Shown: one piece after another, positions 43,946 through 52,960 of the stretch
How the letters are laid out: each line of letters begins with the position of its first letter
How positions within the stretch are numbered: position 1 is the first letter of the stretch
Origin: Limnohabitans sp. Rim47
GTDB lineage: Bacteria > Pseudomonadota > Gammaproteobacteria > Burkholderiales > Burkholderiaceae_C
Assembly: GCF_001517545.1 (NCBI RefSeq)
Contig: NZ_FBYA01000001.1
Span: 125,181 to 189,180, forward strand
Length of the DNA: 64,000 nucleotides
Direction of reading: 5' to 3'
Translations under genes and position numbers: made by a program
Notes under the pieces: model-generated
The model's input: only the letters and a program-made list of their open reading frames with translations
Told to the model about the DNA's origin: nothing
Databases searched by the model: none

Positions 43946-46684
43946 ATGACCCGCAGCCAGCCTATGCACGAGGCACCCGCCGCAAATGATGTCAACCCCG
44001 CCGATGGGCCCCTGTATTCACGTTTCTTGCAACGCTTGCACCGCCGTTATGCCGATGTTTTGCCCCTTTTGCCGCCCGGCGAGCCCAACCGCGACAGCCT
44101 GATTGCCGCTTATGCCGCCTTGCAGGCCCGGGGCCTGGACACCAGCGCCGCATTGCGCGTGTTGCGACAGCTCACCCTGGAGCGCCTGGCCCAGTTGGAT
44201 TGCACCCGGCAGGCCGCGCTGGAGGTGGTGACCCACGGCATGACCTGGCTGGCTGAGGTCACCCTCGACATCGCCTGGCAACAGGTCATGGCCGACTTGG
44301 ATGTGCTGCATGGCGTGCCCACCAAGTCAGATGGGCAGCGCGCGGAAATGTGGATCATCGGCATGGGCAAGCTGGGTGCCCGCGAATTGAACGTGTCCAG
44401 TGACATTGACCTGATTTATGTGTACGACCAGGACGGCGAAACCTTGGGCAACAGTGAAGGCCGCAACAAAGTCTCTTGTCAGGACTATTTCACCCGCGCC
44501 GTCAAGCGCATGTACGCCTTGATCGGTGACACCACTGAGCACGGCTTTGTGTTTCGGGTCGATTTGGCCCTGCGGCCCAACGGCAACTCGGGCCCGAGCG
44601 TGGTCTCTCTCGATGCCTTGGAAGAGTATTTGCAGGTGCAAGGCCGCGAGTGGGAGCGCTTTGCCTGGATGAAAAGCCGGGTCGTGGCCCCGCGCAGCGC
44701 CGTGCTTAACGGCTCGGCGCAGGCTTTGCGCGGCGTGGTGTTGCCCTTTGTATTTCGCCGCTACCTCGACTACAACGTTTTTGAATCGCTGCGCACGCTG
44801 CACCAGCAAATCCGCGACCATGCGGCCAAACGCAGCGCGGGGCACCCCGAACGCGCCAACGACGTCAAGTTGTCGCGTGGCGGCATCCGCGAGATCGAAT
44901 TCACGGTGCAACTGCTGCAGGTGGTGCGCGGAGGGCAATTTCCTGAGTTGCGCACCCGCCCCACGCTGGACGCGCTGCAACGCGTGGCCAAGGCAGGGCT
45001 CATGCCACAGGCCACAGCCGATGCTTTGGCTGCGGCCTATGTGTTTTTGCGCCAGGTTGAGCACCGCATCCAGTACCTGGACGACCAGCAAACCCATGTG
45101 CTGCCCACCCGCGACGACGACTTGGTCTGGATTGCCCGGACCTTGGGTTATTCCGGCAGCTGTACATTTTTGTCCGATCTGGACGCACACCGAGAAGTGG
45201 TGGCACAAGAGTTCGACACCTTGCTGGGCGGTGACCGTGAATGCAAAGGCTGCAATGGCAAAAATGGCCAACGCGAGCCGACCGAACTGGACGACATGGC
45301 CGGGATTTTCTCGGGCCGCATCGGCGAGCGCTTGGCGCAATGGCCAGCCAACCCACGTGTGCAAGCTTTGCGCGACGATGCACGTGGCCGCCTGATGCGC
45401 CTGCTGCAGCGCACCGCCCAATGGTTGCAAAACGGCCGCGTGAGCGAAGAGGCCGTGTTGCGCATGGTCGACTGGATCGAACCCCTGCTGCGTCGCGAGA
45501 GTTATTTGGCACTGATGCTGGAGCGCCCTTCTGTGCATGAACGGCTGTTGCGCTTGTTGGGCGCAGCCAAATGGCCTGCACGTTATTTGTTGCAACATCC
45601 CGGTGTGATCGACGAGTTGGCTGGGGGCAACTTGTTCGTCAGCCGTTTCGATGCTGCCGAATTTGAGGCCGAACTGCAGGCTCGGCGGCAGGCCCTGCAG
45701 CGCACTGGCGAAGACGACGAAGAAAGCCTGCTCAACTTGCTGCGCCGTGCCCATCACGCCGAGCAGTTCCGCACGCTGGCGAGGGACGTGGAGGGCGTGC
45801 TCACGGTGGAGCAAGTGGCCGATGACCTGAGCGCCTTGGCGGATGCCGTGCTGCGAGTGACCGCCCGCTGGTGTTGGGACCGCCTGAAGGCCCGTCACCG
45901 CGAAGAACCGGCGATTGCCATCATTGGTTACGGCAAGCTGGGCGGCAAAGAGCTGGGTTACGGCAGCGACCTGGACATTGTGTTTGTCTACGACGATGAG
46001 GACGAACGCGCCCAGGAAATCTATGCGGCTTACGTGCGCAAAATGATCAATTGGATGACCGTCAAAACCGCTGACGGCGATTTGTACGAAATCGACACCG
46101 CCCTGCGCCCCAACGGCAACTCGGGTCTGTTGGTCACCCGCTTTGAAGCCTATGCCGATTACCAGCAACAGCGCGGCAGCAACACCGCCTGGACTTGGGA
46201 ACACCAGGCCATGACGCGTGCCCGCTTTGTCATGGGCCTGCCTGCTTTGGCCGCGCGTTTTGATGCGGTGCGCTGCGCCGTCATCAGCGCCCCGCGAGAC
46301 GCAGCCAGCCTCAAGGCTGAAATCGTGGCCATGCGCGAGCGTGTGCGCCAGGGCCACCCGGTCAAGGCCGATCGTTTTGATGTCAAGCACAGCCCCGGTG
46401 CGATGGTCGACGCCGAGTTTGCCGTGCAGTACCTGGTGCTGCTGCACACCGCTGCCCACCCAAAGCTGGCCGACAATGTGGGCAACATCGCCTTGTTGAT
46501 CCGCGCCGAAGAGGTGGGTTTGTTGCCATTGGGCATGGGGCAAGCTGCCGCCAACGCCTACCGCGAAATGCGCCGGGTTCAGCACCGAGCCCGTCTGAAC
46601 GAAGAGCCTACCGATGTGCTTATGGAGGCACTGGCCACTGAGCGTGACGCGGTTTTGGCGGTGTGGCAGTTCGTCATGCAATGA
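43946..46684 (+). CDS. glnE: Bifunctional glutamine synthetase adenylyltransferase/deadenylase GlnE
   Basis: Controls glutamine synthetase by adding and removing AMP in response to PII and glutamine. 912 residues with two nucleotidyltransferase domains. The first has GMGKLGARELNVSSDIDLIYVY and the second IIGYGKLGGKELGYGSDLDIVFVY; each is followed by the paired DTALRPNGNSG-type motif (VDLALRPNGNSGPSV, IDTALRPNGNSGLLV). The regulatory domain lies between. The ATG at 43946 follows AGCAGGAATT. Only 25 bp separate it from the divergent YhdP start. Confidence 0.96.
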   Translation: MTRSQPMHEAPAANDVNPADGPLYSRFLQRLHRRYADVLPLLPPGEPNRDSLIAAYAALQARGLDTSAALRVLRQLTLERLAQLDCTRQAALEVVTHGMTWLAEVTLDIAWQQVMADLDVLHGVPTKSDGQRAEMWIIGMGKLGARELNVSSDIDLIYVYDQDGETLGNSEGRNKVSCQDYFTRAVKRMYALIGDTTEHGFVFRVDLALRPNGNSGPSVVSLDALEEYLQVQGREWERFAWMKSRVVAPRSAVLNGSAQALRGVVLPFVFRRYLDYNVFESLRTLHQQIRDHAAKRSAGHPERANDVKLSRGGIREIEFTVQLLQVVRGGQFPELRTRPTLDALQRVAKAGLMPQATADALAAAYVFLRQVEHRIQYLDDQQTHVLPTRDDDLVWIARTLGYSGSCTFLSDLDAHREVVAQEFDTLLGGDRECKGCNGKNGQREPTELDDMAGIFSGRIGERLAQWPANPRVQALRDDARGRLMRLLQRTAQWLQNGRVSEEAVLRMVDWIEPLLRRESYLALMLERPSVHERLLRLLGAAKWPARYLLQHPGVIDELAGGNLFVSRFDAAEFEAELQARRQALQRTGEDDEESLLNLLRRAHHAEQFRTLARDVEGVLTVEQVADDLSALADAVLRVTARWCWDRLKARHREEPAIAIIGYGKLGGKELGYGSDLDIVFVYDDEDERAQEIYAAYVRKMINWMTVKTADGDLYEIDTALRPNGNSGLLVTRFEAYADYQQQRGSNTAWTWEHQAMTRARFVMGLPALAARFDAVRCAVISAPRDAASLKAEIVAMRERVRQGHPVKADRFDVKHSPGAMVDAEFAVQYLVLLHTAAHPKLADNVGNIALLIRAEEVGLLPLGMGQAAANAYREMRRVQHRARLNEEPTDVLMEALATERDAVLAVWQFVMQ

Positions 46685-46757
46685 CACGGCTTTTTTAAGC
46701 GGGGTCAACCGCTAAACTCATCGCGCGCCAGCCAGGCGTGCAGCAAAGAGAAGCGTC

Positions 46758-47864
46758 ATGAAAAAAAGCGGTGTTCGGGTGTGGGCAGGATCTTGGGTTT
46801 TGGCGGGTATGGCCAGTGCGGTTTGTGCTGCCGATGACGGCAAAGCCCCGATGGCCAGCAAACCCTCTCTCACGGTCACCGTGACCACCCCGCAAACGGC
46901 CAACATGGCCCAAAAAATCAAGGCCAACGGCTCTTTGGCCGCTTGGCAAGAAGCCGTGGTGGGGTCGGAGGCCAATGGGCTGAAGATCACCGAAGTGCGG
47001 GTCAATGTGGGCGACCGGGTGCAGCGCGGCGATGTGCTGGCGCTCTTGCAGGCCGATGCCTTGCGGGCCGAGTTGGCACAGGCCGAAGCCGCGCTGGCCG
47101 AAGCAACAGCCAGTGCGCAAGAAGCCCAGGCCCAGGCCGAGCGCGCCCGCAGCTTGCAGCAGCAAGGCTTTTTCAGCCATGCGCAACTGAGCCAAGCCCT
47201 GGCCACCCAGGCGTCTGCTGCCGCCCGCGTGCAGTCGGCGCGTGCCGTGGTGCAGTTGCAAAACGTGCGCTTGTCGCAAACCCAGGTGCGTGCGCCCGAT
47301 GCGGGCGTGATCTCGGCGCGTCAAGCCACCGTGGGCAGCGTGGTGGGCGCGGGCACGGAACTCTTTCGCTTGATCCGTCAAGGCCGCATCGAGTGGCGTG
47401 CCGAAGTGACGGCCACCGAGTTGGGCCGCATCCAACCGGGCGCTCCGGTGCAAGTCAAGGCCGCCAGTGGCCAGGTGCTGCAAGGCAAGGTGCGCATGGT
47501 GGCGCCTTCGGTCGATGCGCAAACCCGCAACGCCTTGGTCTATGTCGATTTGCCCGCTCAAACCGGCAGCGCCCGCGCCGGCATGTTTGCCCAAGGCGAG
47601 ATCACGCTGGGCCAAAGCCAGGCCTTGACTTTGCCGCAAAGCGCGGTGGTGGTGCGTGATGGTTTCAGCTACGTCTACACCGTGGGTGCTGAGCAAAAGG
47701 TCAGCCAGATCAAGGTGCAAACCGGTCGCCAAAGTGGCGATCGTGTGGAGGTGACGGCGGGCCTGAAGGCCGACGACCGTGTGGTGACCGGTGGCGGTGC
47801 ATTCTTGAACCACGGCGACACGGTGCGCGTGGTCGATGCCGCGGCCAAACCCGCCGCCCAATAA
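46758..47864 (+). CDS. RND efflux periplasmic adaptor (membrane fusion protein)
   Basis: 368 residues with a signal peptide (MKKSGVRVWAGSWVLAGMAS). A biotinyl-lipoyl half-motif is seen in VGSEANGLKITEVRVNVGDRV, an alpha-hairpin coiled coil (AEAALAEATASAQEAQAQAE, RARSLQQQGFF), and then beta-barrel and membrane-proximal domains. It should link the inner-membrane pump encoded just downstream to a TolC-like outer channel, which is not encoded nearby. The ribosome site AAAGAGAAG is good; 13 bp separate the stop from the pump gene. Confidence 0.93.
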   Translation: MKKSGVRVWAGSWVLAGMASAVCAADDGKAPMASKPSLTVTVTTPQTANMAQKIKANGSLAAWQEAVVGSEANGLKITEVRVNVGDRVQRGDVLALLQADALRAELAQAEAALAEATASAQEAQAQAERARSLQQQGFFSHAQLSQALATQASAAARVQSARAVVQLQNVRLSQTQVRAPDAGVISARQATVGSVVGAGTELFRLIRQGRIEWRAEVTATELGRIQPGAPVQVKAASGQVLQGKVRMVAPSVDAQTRNALVYVDLPAQTGSARAGMFAQGEITLGQSQALTLPQSAVVVRDGFSYVYTVGAEQKVSQIKVQTGRQSGDRVEVTAGLKADDRVVTGGGAFLNHGDTVRVVDAAAKPAAQ

Positions 47865-47877
47865 ACAAAGGGACGCC

Positions 47878-50800
47878 ATGCTCAACGTCTCTTCTTGGTC
47901 GATCCGCAACCCGATCCCGGCCGTCATGCTGTTTGTGCTGCTGACGCTGGCCGGCTTTATCGCTTTTGGGTCTATGAAAGTGCAGAACTTTCCAGACCTG
48001 GACGTGCCCACCATCAGTGTGACCGCCAGCTTGCCAGGCGCGGCGCCCTCGCAGCTCGAAACCGATGTGGCCCGCAAGCTCGAAAACGCGTTGGCCCCGC
48101 TGCAAGGTCTCAAGCACATCACCACCAAAGTGCAAGACGGCGTGGTGTCCATCACCGCCGAGTTCCGCATGGAAAAGCCCACGCAAGAAGCGGTGGACGA
48201 TGTGCGCTCGGCCATTCAAGGGGTGCGCGCCGATTTGCCCGGAGACCTGCGCGACCCGGTGGTGCAAAAAATCAATTTGGCGGGCACCCCGGTGCTGGCC
48301 TATACCGTGCGCTCTGAGCGCATGGACGATGAAGCCCTGTCTTGGTTGGTTGACAAAGAGATCACCCGCAAGCTCTTGTCGCTGCGCGGTGTGGGCGCTG
48401 TCAACCGCGTGGGCGGCGTGACGCGCGAGGTGCAGGTCTCGCTCGATGTGAACCGTTTGCAGTCGCTGGGCATCACCGCTGCTGAAGTGTCGCGCCAACT
48501 CAAACAGGTGCAGCAAGAAGGCGCCGGTGGCCGCATGGACTTGGGCGCGGGCGAGCAGCCGGTGCGCACCTTGGCCACCGTGAAGACGGCGCAAGAGGTG
48601 GGGCAAATTGAGCTGGCCACTTCGCGCGGCGCACGCGTGCGCTTGGACCAGGTGGCCACCATCCGCGACACGCTGGCCAATCCGCGTTCGGCGGCCAGCT
48701 TGGATGGCAAGCCCGTGGTGGGCTTTGAGGTGGTGCGCAGCAAGGGCGAGAGCGAAGTGGCCGTGGGCCGCTTGGTGCGCCAAGCGCTGGCCGACTACCG
48801 CTTGCAAAACCCAGACATCGAGATCACCGAGGCGTTTGACTTTGTGACCCCGGTGCAAGAGGAATACGACGGCTCATTGACGCTGCTGTACGAAGGCGCG
48901 ATTTTGGCGGTGCTGGTGGTGTGGCTGTTTTTGCGCGACTGGCGGGCCACCTTTGTCTCGGCGGTGGCTTTGCCGCTGTCGGTCGTTCCGGCCTTTATTG
49001 GCATGGCCTATTTGGGGTTTTCCATCAACGTGGTGACTTTGCTGGCGCTGTCTTTGGTGATTGGTGTGCTGGTGGACGATGCGATTGTCGAGGTGGAAAA
49101 CATCGTGCGCCATTTGCGCATGGGCAAGTCGCCCTACCAAGCGGCCATGGAAGCGGCAGACGAGATCGGCTTGGCCGTGATCGCCACCACCTTCACCTTG
49201 ATCGCGGTGTTTTTGCCCACGGCCTTCATGAGCGGCATTCCGGGCAAGTTCTTCAAGCAGTTCGGCTGGACGGCGTCGCTCGCGGTGTTCGCTTCGTTGG
49301 TGGTGGCACGGGTGCTCACGCCCATGATGGCGGCCTACATCTTGAAGCCCATCGTCACCGCGGCGCACGAGCCGGCTTGGCTCAAGCGCTACATGGTTTG
49401 GGCCACTTGGTGCATGAAGCACCGCTTCGCCACCATGGTGCTGGCCACCTTGTTTTTCATCGGCTCCATCATGCTGGTGCCTTTGCTGCCCAAGGGCTTT
49501 ATTCCGCCCGACGACAACTCGCAAACCCAGGTGTATGTGGAGTTGCCGCCCGGCTCGAATTTGGCCCAAACCCAGGCCAGCGCCGAACACGCCCGCCAGC
49601 TTTTGATGGCGGTCAAAGACGTGAAAAGCGTCTACACCACCATCGGTGGCGGCAGTGCGGGCACCGACCCCTTTGCGGGCGGCGGTGCCGCCGAGGTGCG
49701 CAAAGCCACACTCACCATCCAGCTGACCGAGCGCGGCACGCGCCCGCGCAAACAAGTGATTGAAAACGACATCCGCACTGCTTTGCAGCAAGTGCCCGGT
49801 GTGCGCACCAAGGTCGGTTTGGGGGGCTCGGGTGAGAAGTACCTGCTGGTGCTCACGGGCGATGACCCGCAGGCCCTGCAAACCGCCGCCATGGCGGTCG
49901 AGCGTGACTTGCGCACCATCCAAGGCCTGGGCTCCATTGCCTCGACGGCCAGCTTGGTGCGCCCCGAGATCGCGGTGCGCCCTGACTTTGCCAAAGCGGC
50001 CGATTTGGGTGTGACCACCGCGGCCATCAGCGACACCTTGCGCGTGGCCACCTTGGGCGACTACGACGCGGCGCTGCCCAAACTCAATTTGTCGGAGCGC
50101 CAGTTGCCCATCGTCGTCAAGTTGGGCGACGAGGCCCGGCAAGACCTGGGCACGCTCGAACGCTTGATGGTGCCGGGCAGCCGTGGCCCCGTCATGCTCA
50201 GCCAGGTCGCCAGCGTCGAGGTGGCCGGAGGCCCCGCTGTGATCGACCGCTACGACCGCCAGCGCAACATCAACTTCGAGATCGAGCTGTCGGGCATGCC
50301 GCTGGGCGATGTGACGGTGGCGGTGCAAAAACTGCCCGCCCTGCAAAGCCTGCCGCCGGGCGTGAAGGTGGTAGAGGTGGGCGATGCCGAAGTCATGGGC
50401 GAGCTGTTTGCCAGTTTTGGTCTGGCCATGCTGATCGGTGTGCTGTGCATCTACATCGTGCTGGTCTTGCTGTTCAAAGGTTTTTTGCAGCCCGTCACGA
50501 TCTTGGCGGCCTTGCCGCTGTCGCTCGGTGGTGCCTTCGTGGGCTTGCTGATCGCGCAAAAGAGTTTTTCCATGCCTTCGCTCATCGGGCTGATCATGCT
50601 CATGGGCATCGCCACCAAAAACTCCATCTTGCTGGTGGAATACGCGATTGAAGCGCGGCGGGGCCGCCCCGCCACCGACGGCCACCCCGCCGTGCCCGGC
50701 ATGAGCCGCTGGGACGCCATTTTGGACGCTTGCCACAAGCGGGCGCGTCCGATTGTGATGACCACCATCGCCATGGGTGCGGGCATGTTGCCCATTGCCG

Positions 50801-50973
50801 TGGGTTGGGGCGCCGCCGATGTGAGTTTCCGCTCGCCCATGGCGATTGCCGTGATCGGCGGCCTGCTCACCAGCACCGTGCTGAGCTTGCTGGTGATCCC
50901 GGTGGTGTTCACTTACCTCGATGATTTGGGGCTGTGGGCCGGGCGCATGCTGCGCAAGTGGCGCACCCACTGA
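47878..50973 (+). CDS. RND family multidrug efflux pump permease (AcrB/MdtB type)
   Basis: 1031 residues with twelve expected transmembrane helices. It begins SSWSIRNPIPAVMLFVLLTL and carries FPDLDVPTISVTASLPGAAP. The transmembrane proton relay region VTLLALSLVIGVLVDDAIVEVENIVRH contains the paired aspartates of HAE1 pumps. The repeat half has FVGLLIAQKSFSMPSLIGLI and LMGIATKNSILLVEYAIEARRG. The ATG at 47878 is preferred over an earlier frame that overlaps the adaptor. The pump is paired with the adaptor upstream, and no local repressor gene is present. Substrates cannot be inferred. Confidence 0.94.
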   Translation: MLNVSSWSIRNPIPAVMLFVLLTLAGFIAFGSMKVQNFPDLDVPTISVTASLPGAAPSQLETDVARKLENALAPLQGLKHITTKVQDGVVSITAEFRMEKPTQEAVDDVRSAIQGVRADLPGDLRDPVVQKINLAGTPVLAYTVRSERMDDEALSWLVDKEITRKLLSLRGVGAVNRVGGVTREVQVSLDVNRLQSLGITAAEVSRQLKQVQQEGAGGRMDLGAGEQPVRTLATVKTAQEVGQIELATSRGARVRLDQVATIRDTLANPRSAASLDGKPVVGFEVVRSKGESEVAVGRLVRQALADYRLQNPDIEITEAFDFVTPVQEEYDGSLTLLYEGAILAVLVVWLFLRDWRATFVSAVALPLSVVPAFIGMAYLGFSINVVTLLALSLVIGVLVDDAIVEVENIVRHLRMGKSPYQAAMEAADEIGLAVIATTFTLIAVFLPTAFMSGIPGKFFKQFGWTASLAVFASLVVARVLTPMMAAYILKPIVTAAHEPAWLKRYMVWATWCMKHRFATMVLATLFFIGSIMLVPLLPKGFIPPDDNSQTQVYVELPPGSNLAQTQASAEHARQLLMAVKDVKSVYTTIGGGSAGTDPFAGGGAAEVRKATLTIQLTERGTRPRKQVIENDIRTALQQVPGVRTKVGLGGSGEKYLLVLTGDDPQALQTAAMAVERDLRTIQGLGSIASTASLVRPEIAVRPDFAKAADLGVTTAAISDTLRVATLGDYDAALPKLNLSERQLPIVVKLGDEARQDLGTLERLMVPGSRGPVMLSQVASVEVAGGPAVIDRYDRQRNINFEIELSGMPLGDVTVAVQKLPALQSLPPGVKVVEVGDAEVMGELFASFGLAMLIGVLCIYIVLVLLFKGFLQPVTILAALPLSLGGAFVGLLIAQKSFSMPSLIGLIMLMGIATKNSILLVEYAIEARRGRPATDGHPAVPGMSRWDAILDACHKRARPIVMTTIAMGAGMLPIAVGWGAADVSFRSPMAIAVIGGLLTSTVLSLLVIPVVFTYLDDLGLWAGRMLRKWRTH

Positions 50974-51021
50974 GCTGGGGGCCTGTCCGTCATCTGGCAA
51001 AGACGACCGGAGCCCCTTGCA

Positions 51022-51085
51022 CCTTCCCCGCGAAGGCGGGGATCCATGCATTCGGCGGTTGTGGATTCCCGCATTTGCAGGATCG
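51022..51085. repeat. REP-like extragenic palindrome
   Basis: Hairpin CCCCGC-GAAG-GCGGGG at 51026-51041 followed by GATCCATGCA, and a second weaker, related segment GTGGATTCCCGCATTTGCAG around 51060-51079. The TGGATCCCCGCCTTCGCGGG pattern on the minus strand is a widespread extragenic element in proteobacteria. It lies in the 123-bp gap between the convergent RND pump and photolyase genes and may act in transcription ending. Confidence 0.65.
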
Positions 51086-51096
51086 ACGAACGCCTT

Positions 51097-52635
51097 TTAA
51101 ACCCCAGCCAGCCCTTCTCGCGTGGCATCGGCTTGCGCACGAATTTGTGCCCGGTCTTCGTCGCTCATCTTGGCCACATGCTTGACCATAAGTGCTGTGC
51201 GGGGGTTGCCTGAAAAGTCCTTTTCGTGGCGGATCAAAAAGTCCCAGTACAGCGTGGTCATGGGGCAGGCGCTGGGGCCGGTGCGCACATCGGGCTGGTA
51301 GCGGCAGCCTTTGCAGTAGTTGCTCATGCGGCTGATGTATTGGCCGCTGGCCACGTAGGGTTTGCTGGTGAAACGCCCGCCGTTGGCGTGCAGCGCCATG
51401 CCCAGCGTGTTGGGTGTTTCTACCCATTCCACTGCGTCCACATACATCGCGCGGTACCAGGCGCTGACTTGCTGCGGTGACAGTCCGGCCAGCACCGCAA
51501 ACTGCCCGGTGACCATGAGCCGCTGGATGTGGTGCGCGTAGCCGTGTTGCAGGGTTTGGCCGATGGTGGCTTGCATGCAGGCCATGTGCGTGTCGCCCGT
51601 CCAATACCAAGGCGGCAGGTCGCGTGTGTGGCCGTAGTGGTTGGCTTGGGCCATGTGCGGCATGTCGAGCCAGTACACGCCGCGAATGAACTCGCGCCAG
51701 CCCAGCACCTGTCGGATGAAGCCTTCTACGCTGGCCAATGGCAGGCCGCGGGCGTGATAAGCCTGTTCGGCGGCGGCGATCACTTCGCGCGGGTTCAACA
51801 AATGCAGGTTCAGGCTGCTGCCCACCAATGCGTGCCAGCCAAAAGGCAGCGTGGTCCACATGGCGTCTTGCCAGGCCCCAAAATTTTCAAGGCGTTGGTC
51901 GATGAAGTGTTGCAGCGCCACCAAGGCATCTTCACGGGTCACGGGCCAGGCAAAGTGGTCTAGCGTGCGGGGGTGTCCGGCAAAGCGTTGGCGCACCACC
52001 GCGATCACGTCTTGCGTGACGCGGTCGGGCGCAAAGCGGGCCGGTGGTGGCACGGTGCCGGGGCCTTTGGCGCCAAAGCCTTTTCGGTTCTCAGCATCAA
52101 AATTCCATTGGCCCCCGATCGGCTCTTTGCCTTCCATCAGCACGCCATGGCGTTTGCGCATCTCGCGGTAAAAAAACTCCATGCGAAGCTCTTTTTTGTC
52201 GCCGGCCCAGCGGGCAAACTCGGCGCGGCTGCACATGAAATGCGTGTCGCCCACCCAACGCAGCAGCACCTGGGCTTGTTCGGCCGCTGCTTCGATCAGC
52301 CTGTCCATGCGCCAAGCCCCGGTTTCCATCACCACCAAGGCCTTGGGTGTGTGGCTTTGCAGCGCATGGGTCAGCCGTCCGGCGAAGTCGGCGGGCAAGT
52401 GCTCGTCGTCTAGCCGCAGGTAGGTAAAGGGCCAGTGGCGGCGGTGCGCCTCGTTGGCAAAGTGGCGCATGCCCGACAAAAACAGCGCGATGCGGGCTTG
52501 GTGGTTCCAGACCTCGTCCGCTTCACTGTCGGCCTCGATCATCAGCAGTCGGTCTTGCGCCGGGTCAAAGTCTTCAAAAGCTGGGTTGTCCCAGCCCAGC
52601 TGGTCGCCCAGCACCAAAATCAGGTGGCGTGTCAT
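51097..52635 (-). CDS. Cryptochrome/photolyase of the iron-sulfur PhrB (FeS-BCP) family
   Basis: 512 residues. The N-terminal Rossmann-like domain starts LILVLGDQLGWDNPAFEDFD, the FeS-BCP form of the photolyase antenna domain. The C-terminal FAD domain has GWREFIRGVYWLDMP and QRLMVTGQFAVLAGLSPQQV. Four cysteines (one in MACMQATIG, three in NYCKGCRYQPDVRTGPSACP) match the [4Fe-4S] ligands of this group, known for repair of (6-4) photoproducts. The ATG at 52635 is chosen from MTRHLILVLGDQ. A DUF2256 gene lies just upstream on the same strand, as often with these enzymes. Confidence 0.93.
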   Translation of the reverse strand: MTRHLILVLGDQLGWDNPAFEDFDPAQDRLLMIEADSEADEVWNHQARIALFLSGMRHFANEAHRRHWPFTYLRLDDEHLPADFAGRLTHALQSHTPKALVVMETGAWRMDRLIEAAAEQAQVLLRWVGDTHFMCSRAEFARWAGDKKELRMEFFYREMRKRHGVLMEGKEPIGGQWNFDAENRKGFGAKGPGTVPPPARFAPDRVTQDVIAVVRQRFAGHPRTLDHFAWPVTREDALVALQHFIDQRLENFGAWQDAMWTTLPFGWHALVGSSLNLHLLNPREVIAAAEQAYHARGLPLASVEGFIRQVLGWREFIRGVYWLDMPHMAQANHYGHTRDLPPWYWTGDTHMACMQATIGQTLQHGYAHHIQRLMVTGQFAVLAGLSPQQVSAWYRAMYVDAVEWVETPNTLGMALHANGGRFTSKPYVASGQYISRMSNYCKGCRYQPDVRTGPSACPMTTLYWDFLIRHEKDFSGNPRTALMVKHVAKMSDEDRAQIRAQADATREGLAGV

Positions 52636-52683
52636 GCGGTGTCTTTTTTGAGTCATGGTGCTGCGGTTTGAGTCACTGATGTT

Positions 52684-52872
52684 TCAGCGGGTGACGTCAT
52701 AGGCCTTGGCCGGGGCCGTGCCTTTGGCGGCGCGGCAGCGGTCGCTGCAATACAGCACGCTGTCCCAGTTCTTGGCCCAGCTTTTGCGCCAGCTCATGGG
52801 GCGGCCACAAACGGCGCAGGGTTTTTGCGGTAAATCCTGCTTGTTCCCCTTAAAACCCGAGGGTTTGGGCAT
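52684..52872 (-). CDS. DUF2256 small zinc-finger-like protein
   Basis: 62 residues with the DUF2256 pattern KPCAVCGRPMSWRKSWAKNW and DSVLYCSDRCR, i.e. two CxxC-type pairs that could bind zinc. The ATG at 52872 follows an excellent GGAGGAG ribosome site. DUF2256 genes recur beside cryptochrome/photolyase genes. It is the first gene of the leftward photolyase unit and is divergent from the glutathione peroxidase operon across an 88-bp gap. Confidence 0.88.
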   Translation of the reverse strand: MPKPSGFKGNKQDLPQKPCAVCGRPMSWRKSWAKNWDSVLYCSDRCRAAKGTAPAKAYDVTR

Positions 52873-52960
52873 GCGCTCCTCCAATGAAAATAGGGCTGGC
52901 GTGACAGCGTAGAAAAACAAGTTTAAACTAACCAGTCACAAAATAGATTTAAAAGTGCAA
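52873..52960. promoter_or_regulatory. Divergent promoter region of the photolyase and peroxidase operons
   Basis: On the plus strand GTGACA (52901-52906), 17 bp and TAAACT (52924-52929) form a plausible sigma70-like promoter, with the ATG 31 bp downstream. On the minus strand TGACTG followed after about 18 bp by TTCTACG resembles ECF sigma-type promoters. The two overlap, so both units could be switched together. No sigma/anti-sigma gene is in the window. Confidence 0.45.

Noticed and set aside
44327..46708. Very long minus-strand open frame (793 codons) opposite glnE
   Set aside because: Shadow frame from the GC-rich codon pattern; the plus strand has full GlnE homology and the antisense product is low in recognisable motifs.
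48874..51051. Long minus-strand open frame (725 codons) opposite the RND pump
   Set aside because: His/Gly/Gln-rich antisense shadow; the RND permease on the plus strand explains the sequence.
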